DNA from: Picochlorum sp. 'celeri' | Taxonomy: Eukaryota; Chlorophyta; Trebouxiophyceae | Direction: 5' to 3' | Assembly: GCA_010909725.1 (NCBI GenBank) | Contig: JAACMV010000015.1 | Location: 558,001-622,000, forward strand | Length of the DNA: 64,000 nt | In this document: piece after piece, positions 9,844 to 19,949 of the stretch | Numbering within the stretch: position 1 is the first letter of the stretch | Layout: every line of letters begins with the position of its first letter | Program-made: the position numbers and the translations under genes | Notes under the pieces: generated by a model | Database searches by the model: none | What the model was told of the DNA's origin: nothing | The model's input: the letters and a program-made list of their open reading frames with translations, nothing else

Positions 9844-12800
9844 TCATTGTAAACCAATGTTTTTGAATAGCTGAGCCACTGGTGCTTGCTTGTCTGCTGG
9901 TAGTTGTGCTGCAAGCGCTGCAAGGCGACCAGAGGATTGGGAGTTGTATTGCAACAGACGCTGGGCCACATCGACCTTGCCGTCGGGAACGTTAGAAAGC
10001 CAGTCTTTCTCTTCAGTAGACGCGTAGTGCAATTTCGCATACGCAGCAGAATATCCAGAGAATTCCTCAACGTCCTGTCCACCATCTTCCAGAGATTGCA
10101 CTGGGGCATGTGTCCCTCCAGCAATGCGAGCAGCAATGGCCTGGAGCAAAGATGAAGCAGCAGCATTCGCATTTGATCCTTGCAGCACCGGAGACTCTGT
10201 CAAAAGTCGTGTAGATCCTACAAGGGCTATTTTTTCGCTTGTTATTGCTCCTGGCGCTGCCAAAGCGGGGGACCATACATTCCGCACAATCATGAGCAAT
10301 ATGCCAGGTTGCACAGAGTCCATCGACTGACCAGCAATATCACCACCACGCAGTGCCGCAAAAAGAGCTCCAGTATACATGAAACTCTTGCAGAACTTTG
10401 AAGTCTTTGCAGACTGAAGTCTCTGATAAATAATACTCCATATGGCCCCAAGATACTGCTGCATGGTGCTGGGATCCAATGATGCAAGCAAGTAATCCAG
10501 AATATACATTCCTTCGTGATCTTGACTTTTCAGGGCAACAAGCTTTTGGAAAACACCCAGAATACCTTGCACATGTGGCTCGATTTGCTTTGGACAGGTC
10601 CGAATGTACGTTCGGAGCAGCCTACCCAGGGCTGGAATATTTCCATGGCGCTCCCAGAAGTGAGGAGTCAATAGTGGCTGGAGCAACTGCATATACGTAT
10701 CTGGAATATTTTGACCGCCAACTCCTCTCTTCTCAATCATTTCTGAGAAGATTTGGAACACATATGGATGAAATTCCTGCACATCTTCCTGTAAAATGAT
10801 TTGGAAAGGAGGGAAAATGACTGACTCGACAGAGCTACATGATGCTTCGCTGCCATCGCACCCATACTTCACGAGTGCAGCTATGGACTCAAATAGATAA
10901 TGATTGAAACTAGGTTGCGTTGGATTGCGTGCCACTGCTCCTAAGACAGCAGAGAGCTCTGACAATGCTGCAGATGTTACCGGCCCAACAGCAGTCCCAA
11001 CAAATGCAACAAACCTCATGATCGCCCTCATCACGTACTCATTCTCTCCAGAATCTGGCATTTTGAGTGCTGCAAATAACTTTTCTAGAATTGGCTGTAA
11101 AAGAGATTCCAGATCTGCCGTACGGAACACTGATTTTCCATCCGATTTCATTGCCAAGAGCCTCTCTATCAATGTGGCAGCATACGAATGCACCACGTTA
11201 TCTGGACTAGACAATAAATTGATGCATTTGGGGAACATGCTCAGCAATATATCTCTTGACAACTGAGATCTAAACACTGTGACAAACCTCAAGGAATCTG
11301 CTTTAATGACTGTCCTATGCTCTACATTCTTATCCTCCAATTCTGGAGCAATATGAGACGCATAAAATTCATTCAAATTGACGAGCTCGTTCGTGGTCGT
11401 CGCACCAGCTGCAGAGGTTTTTGTTTTTGCTGCCAAAGCAGTTACTAAGTAAATTGCTGCATCCTTTGCCTGCCACTTATTTGTGGGATCTGAGGCAGCT
11501 TCAGACAACAGTGCACTAACATATCCAGTAAACAGTTGTGTCGTCTCATTCGGAAATTTCTCTACAAGTGCTTTTACCAGCTCAGATGCTGACCTTCTTC
11601 GTGTATCAGAATCAGACCCTTCAGTATCCCGCCGAACATATTCTACCCAATTCATCTCAAAGAGCTCTACATCACCCTCTCTGAGCCTAATATTTGGAAT
11701 CACAACACCTTCACACACTTGCTTCAGAATATCCTCTCCAGCAAAGAGATTATAATGAACACTTCGAGCAACAGTCGTCAAAAATGCAATAGCAGACATT
11801 GCAAGGGCATCCTGCCCAACACCATCACCCACATCCACCAACTGCTTCCACACATCACCAACAAAGGTCTCAAGATACTGCGCAAATTCCTCCTCATTCA
11901 TCTCCATAAACAAAGACAGGCACTCGCATGCCACAGACTTTAACGCATCTAATGGAGATTCTTCATCAGGGTCGCTCATCGTAAGTGCAGGCACCTGCAA
12001 CGTGAGCAACTTGTGGATACAATCCATCCATTCTTTCAAATTTTCCTCAAACTCATCCGTCAACCCAGGAGAATTCAAAGAATAAAAAACGCTCAATACA
12101 AGCCTAGCATTAGACAGAGTTAAATTGGCAGTATCAGGTAATGACGATGCTTGTCCAAGCTCCAAACATGCTCCAGTCAACTTGGTCGCCACATGAAGCA
12201 AGGGCTTGATAATAAACTGACAGTACGCCAATTCATTGGATATATTATCAATATATTGCCCTCTAAACCTCTTAAATATAGAATCAGTCGTTGTCAACAC
12301 CCCATTCAACTGCTTCAAATCACTGCTCTCGAGTCTGTCCTTGATACTGGGCAACAGACTAGGCCATCTTTCAGGGAAATCAAACTCACTAATGATCGTC
12401 AGCGCCTCACTGATTTGAGCTCTCACTTTGTCAGGAGCATTCAACATGAGCTCCACGATATGCTGGCGAATCTGCTCCTTCTCATCATCCCCAAGCACAC
12501 GAACCTGCTCCACCCCACTCGTCTCATCCATCTTTTCCCAGCTATATTTGACCAAATTTTTAAATTGAACAGCTCCTTGCTGCCGTATTTCCAATGGAAC
12601 ACTATCCAGCGATACAACCTTCAAAAGCTCAACCCCAAATCCAGGCTGCGCTTCGAATGTCTTGAGTGCAGCCTCTGCACTCTTGATCTGACTCTGCATA
12701 CACGCAAACACACATGAGGACACGCACAGTACCGCCTTCAACACATTCTTAATAAACTTTAACTTATATTCATCAAATAAGTAGCACGCAAACGCACCGG

Positions 12801-12848
12801 ATCAGGCGCAAGGGTCTGTCCCAACACCTGTTGGATCTGTTGTTGCAT
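9844..12848 (-). CDS. CSE1L: Exportin-2 / CAS (importin-alpha re-exporter), two exons
   Basis: Exon 1 is 12848..12798 (MQQQIQQVLGQTLAPDP) and exon 2 is 12693..9844; the 104-nt phase-0 intron runs GTGCGTTT..GTATGCAG. The product is 966 aa, matching the ~960-970 aa of CSE1/CAS. The N-terminal importin-beta domain shows AEAALKTFEAQPGFGVELL and IRQQGAVQFKNLVKYSW; the Cse1 domain follows, with AQISEALTIISEFDFPERWP as a clear landmark near residue 105. The rest is HEAT-repeat solenoid. Exportin-2 carries importin-alpha back to the cytoplasm in complex with RanGTP. Its stop lies 55 bp from the HIRA stop (convergent), and its start is 210 bp from the divergent fibrillin gene. Confidence 0.95.
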
Positions 12849-13058
12849 CGTTCCACCCCTGTACTCGTATCTGATGGTACCTGCTACACAAACACTACAA
12901 TTTTCTATCAATACTTTCAGTAATGCGCATGCTTTCTGATCTTGAGCTGTATTCTTTCTTCGAGAAAGACAACGAATAATCCTTATTTAGATACATTTAA
13001 TCACAGATTGTTCCAAGAAAACACCGTGTCTACTCGACGTGGGTGACAATGTAATACA

Positions 13059-13766
13059 ATGATGACAGTTATTCATAGCAAAACACAACTTCAGATCACA
13101 TCCAGGCCTGTTCGGAGACGATCGGCCACTCGAAGGCAACCTGAGACTGTGAGGTCCATGTTCGGTTTGAATATGGGAAAGAAGACGGTCGAAAAGAGGT
13201 TGGAGAAGAAGCAAGAGGTACGATACTATGCTTTGTAGCAGCCTTTGAATCAAAAGTTTGTCAGTATATCATGGAGAATGGGTGCGTGTGTGCAGTTGCT
13301 AACCAGCTTGCAAGGCCTTGGACGTGGGTTGAAAGCTTCTGATGAGGATAAGGAGCGTATTAATAGTCTTGCAAAGGATCTTGAACGAATGAATCCTACC
13401 AAAAATGTTCTTGGTCCCGAGTTGAGTGCAAAATGGAAGTTGGAGTACACTACATCAGATTCCATCCTGGGAACAAAGAGGCCTCCATTCCTGAGGCCTT
13501 TTGGGGACATATTTCAAACGATTAGGGCTGAGAAGCTGGAGGCTAGAAATCAGGAGACGTGGCCTTTCTTTAATGCAGTAGAGGCGACGCTGGAGCCTGT
13601 GAATTCATCCAAAGTGAATGTCAAGTTTGATACGTTTTACATTGGCAGCATCATTCCAATCAAGGCACCAGATTCTGCACGAGGAGAGCTGACAGTCACG
13701 TACTTGGATGACACCTTGCGTATATCTCGAGGGAATAAGGGAAACTTGTTCATTTTGAGTCGATAA
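13059..13766 (+). CDS. Plastid-lipid-associated protein / fibrillin, two exons
   Basis: Exons are 13059..13217 and 13296..13766; the 78-nt phase-0 intron (GTACGATA..GTGTGCAG) restores the family start KKQELLTSLQGLGRGLKAS. The product is 209 aa. The first ~40 residues are basic and Ser/Thr-rich (plastid transit peptide). The PAP/fibrillin domain is complete: KWKLEYTTSDSILGTKRPPF, NQETWPFFNAVEATLEP, KVNVKFDTFYIGSIIPIKAP and ELTVTYLDDTLRISRGNKGN. Fibrillins are lipocalin-like proteins of plastoglobules, thylakoids or stroma that bind lipids or quinones and act in stress and pigment metabolism. The conserved C-terminal strand ends quickly here (LFILSR), as in the short stromal members. Two adjacent ATGs at 13059 and 13062 are both possible starts. 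Confidence 0.9.
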
Positions 13767-13797
13767 AGGTGGTATTACATGAATGCTTGTAACAAGA

Positions 13798-14730
13798 TCA
13801 AAATTTGAATACTTGAGACTCTGTGTATCCCATGTCTTTCAACAGGCCTGACAAAGGACCCTGTTCTTTTGGAGACACTTTCTTTCCTGATATGGCATTC
13901 ATCATTGGTGGTGGACCGCAGACGAGAACCATGCAGTCGCTGTTTGCCTTGGGCATGTTGCTTGACAAGACATCTTTGGTAACATATCCAACTCCACCGC
14001 TCCATGACGTGCCTTTGGGGATTGCATCAACCATATAGTACACTGAAAAGTTGGCATGTGCTTTTGCCAAACTGTCCAATCTATCTTTGAGCATGATATC
14101 AGATGGAGAAACATTGCAATAAATGAGGTTTATTGGTGATGTGTAGCCAATCTTTAAAAGCTGTTCTGCCATTTGAAGCATCGGCGTGATTCCTGTGCCC
14201 CCAGCAACCATTCCAATTCCTGCCTTCTTCTTCGCAGCATCCGCCACGTCCAACTTGACGATGGGCCCCTTGAAGTCTAGTGTATCTCCTGGTTTGAGGG
14301 ATGCAAAATGCTGTGTCAATTTCCCATCTGGGTAAATTTTGATTGCGAGATCCAACTGCTTTGCATCAGGCGCAGATACAGGCGTGTATGGACGCATAAC
14401 CATCTTATTTTCGCCATTCTCCTTCTTCTCGCCTACAGGGGCTCTGGTTAAGAGGCAAGAGGCAACTGGCAAGTCACCTTGTTTTGAAGAGAGTTCAAAC
14501 GTAAACAGATGAGTCGGCCTTTCACCCGATGTCAATTCTTCTCTAGATATCAATCTCAAAGGAACCCATGAATCTGGTTTCATTTCCTCTGCGGTTTCGG
14601 CAGATCTTGCAAAGGAGGTCTGAGTGGCTGCAAAAGCTCCTCCACTCAGTGTCGCCAGAGGGGCGAATGCGCGATTGGAAATAATTCTTCTAAGCATGGT
14701 GTAATTTGAAAGAATACTTTTATGCCGCAT
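13798..14730 (-). CDS. NADH-cytochrome b5 reductase, mitochondrial type
   Basis: 310 aa from ATG 14730, or 299 aa from ATG 14697. The second start gives a textbook mitochondrial presequence (MLRRIISNRAFAPLATLSGG) and may be the one used. The FAD-binding barrel carries MRPYTPVS; the NAD-binding lobe carries GMVAGGTGITPMLQ and VLVCGPPPMM; the protein ends with the typical aromatic VFKF. The enzyme passes electrons from NADH through FAD to cytochrome b5 and related acceptors; plant CBR2-type members lie in mitochondria. It is convergent with the fibrillin gene (31 bp between stops). Confidence 0.93.
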   Translation of the reverse strand: MRHKSILSNYTMLRRIISNRAFAPLATLSGGAFAATQTSFARSAETAEEMKPDSWVPLRLISREELTSGERPTHLFTFELSSKQGDLPVASCLLTRAPVGEKKENGENKMVMRPYTPVSAPDAKQLDLAIKIYPDGKLTQHFASLKPGDTLDFKGPIVKLDVADAAKKKAGIGMVAGGTGITPMLQMAEQLLKIGYTSPINLIYCNVSPSDIMLKDRLDSLAKAHANFSVYYMVDAIPKGTSWSGGVGYVTKDVLSSNMPKANSDCMVLVCGPPPMMNAISGKKVSPKEQGPLSGLLKDMGYTESQVFKF

Positions 14731-14984
14731 CGTGGAAGTTTGGAGGTCAAACCATTTCTGATTTCTGCAGAAATGGTTGCTTATTTAAGGAATCCCGTGA
14801 GCGATGACATTCTGGTCCTTCCATGAGGTTCCAAACAGTCTAATTTCTTTAATTTGAAATTGAACAAAGTCGAGTAGAGGTGTCTGTACTTGGTGTATTG
14901 CGTGACTCTAGAGAAAGAACCCAACACAAGACGTCGCTTTGAATTACAGCGAGTCTGTCGCCGTGCTTGTAGTTTTATCTTACT

Positions 14985-15478
14985 ATGGATTCTGATGGGA
15001 AAGTATTTAGTATAATAGGAGGGGTTTTCGCCCTGGGAGTGATTTTCCAGTTCATGGTACGGATGTGTAACGGGTACTGTTCTCAGAGACTGTCTGGTCT
15101 CTCAAACACACATCTATGGATGGAGTACGTACTCATGTGTCATGATGCGTCGTGCAGGGATGCTGGTTGTGGAGCAATTGGTGGCCATTGTTGACAGCGT
15201 TTGCATATATTTTAGTTCCCATGCCATATCTCTTTTTTGGAGGAGATTCATATGGTGGAGGCCTTGACAGTGGATGGGTGGATGCAGGCAAGTTTTTAAC
15301 TGGGTCAAGTTGCGTTGCGACAGTCGCTGTTCCTTCTATATTATACCATGCTGGTAAGATTACGTTAGGTGCTCTTTGGATGGAGATTATTGCAGTGTTT
15401 TTGATGGGCGGTGCCCTCATAGCATATGATGTCACCCAGGAGGAGAGGTCTGGAGGAGGCTTTTACTCTGCCTTTTAG
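14985..15478 (+). CDS. VPS55: VPS55 / OB-RGRP endosomal membrane protein, two exons
   Basis: Exon 1 is 14985..15056 and exon 2 is 15158..15478, joined by a 101-nt phase-0 intron (GTACGGAT..CGTGCAG); the product is 130 aa, the usual length. Four hydrophobic segments are visible (SIIGGVFALGVIFQFM, WWPLLTAFAYILVPMPYLFF, SSCVATVAVPSILYHAG, WMEIIAVFLMGGALIAY). The hallmark NWWPLL..YILVPMPYLFFGG and the later WVDAGKFLTG are diagnostic. In yeast Vps55 works with Vps68 in late endosome to vacuole transport; animal OB-RGRP limits surface receptor display. The intron falls in the first membrane segment, so the family match holds only after splicing. Confidence 0.92.
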
Positions 15479-15521
15479 CAGTTTATAGATTTTATTATTA
15501 TTATTATCACGTTTACATGGT

Positions 15522-17573
15522 TTATCGCTTTGCTTTTTTGGGAGCAATGTGCTGGCATACTGCTCCAATGACACTTGCACTGCCTTTTTTCTGAAAATTG
15601 GATGGCTTGTTCCATCGGGGAAGTTTTTTGAGCAGGAGCGAGCCTGCCTGCTGATTTCCAACAGAGCATGAGTTTTCCTGAGAGCTAGGCTGTGTAAGCT
15701 TTTGTAGATCTGAAAAATCAACCGGTGCGCTGGCATTCTCATGTGTGTTTGCCTGTTCCTCAGTTCCTTGGCGACTGTAGGAGTCTTTCCTTCCAAACAC
15801 AAAGGATTTGCCAGCAGATATTCCAAGATTTGAGACAGAGTGATGTCTGTGAATCTTTTGCTTTCTTCCAATGAATGAAAGCCCATCAGAACCGGCCATC
15901 ATATCTCTACTCCTTCGCTTGAGTGTCTCGGAACCACCAGAGTTTTGGTTTTCAGATGCGCTGTTTGCAAATAATTCCAGAATTTGCTGCGAATCTTCAT
16001 CCAGGGGAACCCCTTTAGATCCAGCTAGGATATCTGATTGTTGTGACTCGACTAACTTTCGCTGCTGGGCTTTTCTCAGCATGGCTTCATCCTCGCACTC
16101 TTCTCCATCTGCGTCGACAGTATTGGGCTTTCCAAACAAATCTGGCCAAGATGTGCCCAGTCCAAAGTCATCGAGACTGCCATCCTCATGTCGAGCTCGT
16201 CGTTGACGACCTGTGAGCTCTCCTTCATATTCATCCAGTGCTCCTCTATTGCGTCTACCGAATCCATTTTCAAGGCCTCGTAATATATCCTTCAACTGCT
16301 GGCTTTCCTGCTGTCGGGCCCACTTGATGTGAAGTTCCTCTGTTGCATCATCATTTTGGTGATGTTCATGACCTTCTGCAATAAGATCTTTCAACTCTCC
16401 ATTTGCATCCACATCAGCATTCTCCTCCTCTTCATCATCGCTTACAGCTGCACCCATACCTTCCTCGTCACTCAGCTCTGCTTCCTCATCCACAAAATTT
16501 GATCGCTTTGTTTCCTTCTGCTGCTTTGGCTCTTCCCTATGCTTCATTAGTTCTTCAAGAGGATTCTGTGTTTTATTTTCTGCGGGCATCGAGCAGTCAG
16601 CAGAGTCCTCCTTGCTCGAGACAATGTCCTCATCATCATCATCATCATTCTCTTCACCTTCTTTTACAGCCCAACTGTGATCACTTTCCTCATCAGACTC
16701 AGATTCTGCTCCATCATCGAGAATATTCTCCTCCTCAAAATCTTCCATCTGCGTATCATTGTATGGATTGAATGCCAATGGTGAAGGTTTCTGGGAAGTC
16801 TGTTTGGGAACATCAATCAACTTGAATTCATTTCCATCATCTTCATCATCAGAAATCACCTCCAAGTCATCATCATTATCATCATCGTTACAGAATGCAT
16901 TGTGCTTCTGCTTTCGTGGTGTCACGATATTTCCATCATCGTTGCCATCTTGATGTACCGTGTCATCGGCCCCCAGACCAACCTCGTTCAAAATATCATG
17001 AAACTTTGGAGCACAAGGTGCCCTCAACTCTGCTGCTCTATCCAATACCTGCTCTTTCTTTTTCCTCAACTTTTCTACGATACCTTCCAATGGCTTGATC
17101 TGAATTTTATGCCCCTTCCCGAGCCTATCCTTTGTTGCCACCTCTCTCAACAAACGCTGCGTGTCAGCATCCATATCTCCTCGTGTCGTCCCATCCCCGG
17201 CAATCAACGCTACATCCTCCTCTTCTTCCTTATTGGTATCGTTCTCTTCATCATCGCTCGTACTATGACCATCGTCTGCATCGCCTTCACCGTGTTGCAA
17301 GTACTCTTCAATCTCATCCTCCTCATCCCAATACTGCTGCTCCTCCTCCTCACCATCAGCATCATCAGCATCATGCTGCCTTCCTTCTCCCATGGAAGGT
17401 GGAGTATCCACCTGATCTACCAAATCCCGTGCCTTTTTCAGTCGTCGAACAGGCTCCTTGTCAGTAGAATTCCCACGTGCCTCGTGCACATGTTCTCCTT
17501 TCTTGTCTTCTTCAACGACGACATCCTCGTCTTCAATCCCCTCGAACAATTTATCTATGACTGTTGAACTCAT
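15522..17573 (-). CDS. Claspin / MRC1-like replication checkpoint mediator
   Basis: 683 aa, intronless, extremely acidic with long Asp/Glu tracts and low-complexity linkers. The recognisable part is the MRC1-like domain at about residues 360-470, with SNFVDEEAELSDEE followed by acidic blocks and ELKDLIAEG, then an Arg-rich stretch (GFGRRNRGALDEYEGELTGR). Mrc1/claspin travels with the CMG helicase, couples it to polymerase epsilon and transmits ATR/Mec1 signals to Chk1/Rad53 kinases. SQ/TQ dipeptides (possible ATR sites) occur, for example KQTSQK, TQMED, SSQEN. Because most of the protein is low complexity, the call rests on that one domain. It could instead be another acidic nuclear protein. 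Confidence 0.65.
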   Translation of the reverse strand: MSSTVIDKLFEGIEDEDVVVEEDKKGEHVHEARGNSTDKEPVRRLKKARDLVDQVDTPPSMGEGRQHDADDADGEEEEQQYWDEEDEIEEYLQHGEGDADDGHSTSDDEENDTNKEEEEDVALIAGDGTTRGDMDADTQRLLREVATKDRLGKGHKIQIKPLEGIVEKLRKKKEQVLDRAAELRAPCAPKFHDILNEVGLGADDTVHQDGNDDGNIVTPRKQKHNAFCNDDDNDDDLEVISDDEDDGNEFKLIDVPKQTSQKPSPLAFNPYNDTQMEDFEEENILDDGAESESDEESDHSWAVKEGEENDDDDDEDIVSSKEDSADCSMPAENKTQNPLEELMKHREEPKQQKETKRSNFVDEEAELSDEEGMGAAVSDDEEEENADVDANGELKDLIAEGHEHHQNDDATEELHIKWARQQESQQLKDILRGLENGFGRRNRGALDEYEGELTGRQRRARHEDGSLDDFGLGTSWPDLFGKPNTVDADGEECEDEAMLRKAQQRKLVESQQSDILAGSKGVPLDEDSQQILELFANSASENQNSGGSETLKRRSRDMMAGSDGLSFIGRKQKIHRHHSVSNLGISAGKSFVFGRKDSYSRQGTEEQANTHENASAPVDFSDLQKLTQPSSQENSCSVGNQQAGSLLLKKLPRWNKPSNFQKKGSASVIGAVCQHIAPKKAKR

Positions 17574-17938
17574 GGTGAGATCGAATCAACAGAACTCGGG
17601 GACACAGCCAATCAAAACCAGAGTCGCAGTTGTTGTTGATTGTTAGTTTAGAAAACGGAATACGACGGTGCTCTCTTTTTCAGTGCTTTAAGACACAGTA
17701 CGCACACATCAAAAAACATGTATCATTAATTCGACCTGACTTTCATTGTCTCTTCGCTGCATGGGTCTATGAGGACGCATCGTTCAAACCATTCGACATC
17801 GACGCTGCGACATCGGTCGTCGGACGACCTTGAAAGGTCATTTGGAAATGTGATGTCTGTATTCAATTCAGGCGTGATCAATACGCTGCTCGAACACTGT
17901 CTATCAGGATTTCAAAAAAAAAAATTGTAGATGACACA
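17574..17938. promoter_or_regulatory. Divergent promoter region, claspin-like / SRP19
   Basis: 365 bp between two divergent start codons. It must hold both promoters and 5' leaders. An A-run at 17916-17925 lies just before the SRP19 start. I see no ORF or RNA gene in it. Confidence 0.5.
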
Positions 17939-18379
17939 ATGGCCACCGCCACTGCAGGAGAAGACTCGAGAATCTACATCTACCCATGTTACTTAAACTC
18001 CACCGTCAGTGCCTCCAAAGGCAGGAAAATACCCAAAGATAAGGCAGTAGAGAACCCAACAACACCTCAAATATTCGATATTGTCCATAAGATACTCAAA
18101 TTGCCGGCAGAAATGCAGCGGAATAGGCATCCAAAAGATTGGAAATATCTGGGAAGAGTCCGAGTGTCGCTGAAAGATGATAATGGTTCGTATATTAAGG
18201 AAGAATTATCTTCAAGGAAAGCTTTGATGATGAAAGTGGCCGAATTGTTGCCCAAACATCCCTCCAGGGAAGGAAAAGAGGGGGGCAGCGGCAGCAGTAG
18301 TCAAGAGCCAGCAGCTGCTGGAGGTGTTGGGTCATTGCCTGCTCGAAAGAAACCTTCGGGTGGGAAGAAGAAGAAATAG
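17939..18379 (+). CDS. SRP19: Signal recognition particle 19 kDa subunit
   Basis: 146 aa, the usual length. SRP19 binds helices 6 and 8 of SRP RNA and prepares it for SRP54 in co-translational ER targeting. The fold is evident from RIYIYPCYLNSTVSASKGRK, the conserved NPTTPQIFDI and NRHPKDWKYLGRVRV; the basic Lys-rich tail (KKPSGGKKKK) is typical. The start ATG directly follows an A-rich leader. No SRP RNA gene was seen in this window. Confidence 0.95.
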   Translation: MATATAGEDSRIYIYPCYLNSTVSASKGRKIPKDKAVENPTTPQIFDIVHKILKLPAEMQRNRHPKDWKYLGRVRVSLKDDNGSYIKEELSSRKALMMKVAELLPKHPSREGKEGGSGSSSQEPAAAGGVGSLPARKKPSGGKKKK

Positions 18380-18392
18380 TGCTTATTTCATA

Positions 18393-19562
18393 TTACATCA
18401 TGGTGATGATAGCAGATGCATAGCTTACCGATGAATCAGACATGGAATGGACCAGGTTTGATCGATCATAGCGAGTGAATTGGATGGAATACTCTTTGTT
18501 AGAATGACTGATTGCTTGCAATAGAATGCCGATTGGGTGTCTCCCACAGATGGTATTCTCATATTTTTTCAAATATGTGTAAAATTCTTCTGGGCGTTTT
18601 GTTTCAATAGCTTTCATGCCTTCTGAATCTAGCCATGCAATGCTGGCATGAATCTCTTCCTCTGGCCTGCGGAATTGGTATCCAAACCTCGAGCCCCAGT
18701 GGCAGAAGTCGGATGATATAACAAACAACGAATCGTCTGACTCCAAGTATTTCTGCAGTAATCTTCCGTATAGGGCTTCAGAGTCTGGTGCAACGGCTCC
18801 AACAATGATGGGGATGAGGGTGTACTGCGATTCTCTACCAGACATGATTTCGGCAATGTAGGGCAGATGCATCTCTAAACTATGCTCATCCTCATCCTCA
18901 TCAACTCCTATAAATTTAAATGCGCCAGTTTCTTTCAGATCGCGGTACACATCCTCGTCGATCGGGATGGAGCCCAAGGGGGTCAAGTACTCTGTGCATG
19001 ATGACAAGAGACAGGCTCGTGAGAACACGTGGTGAGACGGACCCAACAGGAAAATTCGTTTGCTGCATGTTATTCAAATATATATATGTGTGTGTATTGA
19101 TGATGTCATGCATGTTGTGGAGAATCGTCAAATCACACGTACATGGTCTCTGGCTTGATGTGCTTGTAGGCATATGCCATGGTTGGGCCACTGTATGCAT
19201 ACCCTGCATGCGGTGCGATGATTGCCTTGACACGCCCGCCCTCGTCCGATGACAATGCATCCACATCATTCATCCATGATTGTATCTGCCTCCTCAGTTC
19301 ATCACCTGCGACACACATGGAATTAGAGAGTACAAGTAGCAGGCTTTTGTATATGTCTATGTTGCTGTACAGAGAAGGGAACCCCACTGAGAGAGTGGGA
19401 ATCCGCAGTCTCGCCGTGACTGTAGTGGGTTTATTCTGCTCGAAGAAACAATCCAAGGCATGTCGAAGCCCAAGTGAATCATCGAGTACACGAAAACATA
19501 CCTTTGTTGCTATACCAAGACCCGCTGTGACTGGCAGACCGTTGTCGTTTCGTCCGTGGCAT
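18393..19562 (-). CDS. MEMO1: MEMO1 family protein, three exons
   Basis: Exons are 19562..19502, 19305..19143 and 19062..18393. Introns are 196 nt (phase 1, GTATGTTT..TCGCAG) and 80 nt (phase 2, GTACGTGT..CATGCAG). The product is 297 aa, the family length. Conserved blocks appear in order: ASHSGSWYSNKGDELRRQI, AIIAPHAGYAYSGPTMAYAY, PETIKRIFLLGPSHHV, LEMHLPYIAEI, VISSDFCHWGSRFGYQF and a GRHPIGILL-containing C-terminus. The fold resembles class III extradiol dioxygenases; His (PHAGY, SDFCHW) and Cys ligands that bind copper or iron in human MEMO1 are present. In animals it links receptor kinases to the cytoskeleton and redox control; the role in algae is unknown. Its stop is 13 bp from the SRP19 stop (convergent). 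Confidence 0.93.
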
Positions 19563-19949
19563 GAGCTTATAATGTGTATTGTTGAATTCAGTTTTAGACT
19601 CGGTGACATGCTCGGGGTGTGTGTACGTACACCTGATAGGAAAGAGTCTCGTGCATTTTGCTTTTTTAAGGAGAACCGAGAGATGCTCAATGTACTTCCG
19701 TGAATGAATAGTCCATCTAGCTGCGATTTTCTGTTGTCAAAAAAATACATTATATGTATTGAGATCATGTAATGTTGATAGAGAATGGTTGCTGTGGTAT
19801 GAAACAAAAGACTGGACTTGTTGACAATTTTAAACAGAGACGACGACAAGACGAGACGGTGACATTGATTGACCTGACTAGGAATTTTAAAACATAATTT
19901 CAAATTAAATGTACATGGATTGACACGTAGTGGAGAAGAAGTGACGACC
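19563..19949. promoter_or_regulatory. Divergent promoter region, MEMO1 / double rhodanese
   Basis: 387 bp between divergent starts. Only promoter and leader sequence can be inferred; it is AT-rich in the middle (ATGTATTGAGATCATG, AAAACATAATTTCAAATTAAATG). Long antisense frames across it have no recognisable content. Confidence 0.45.

Noticed and set aside
16403..17567. Plus-strand ORFs rich in His, Pro and Leu opposite the claspin-like gene
   Set aside because: Complement of Asp/Glu-rich codons; no independent features.
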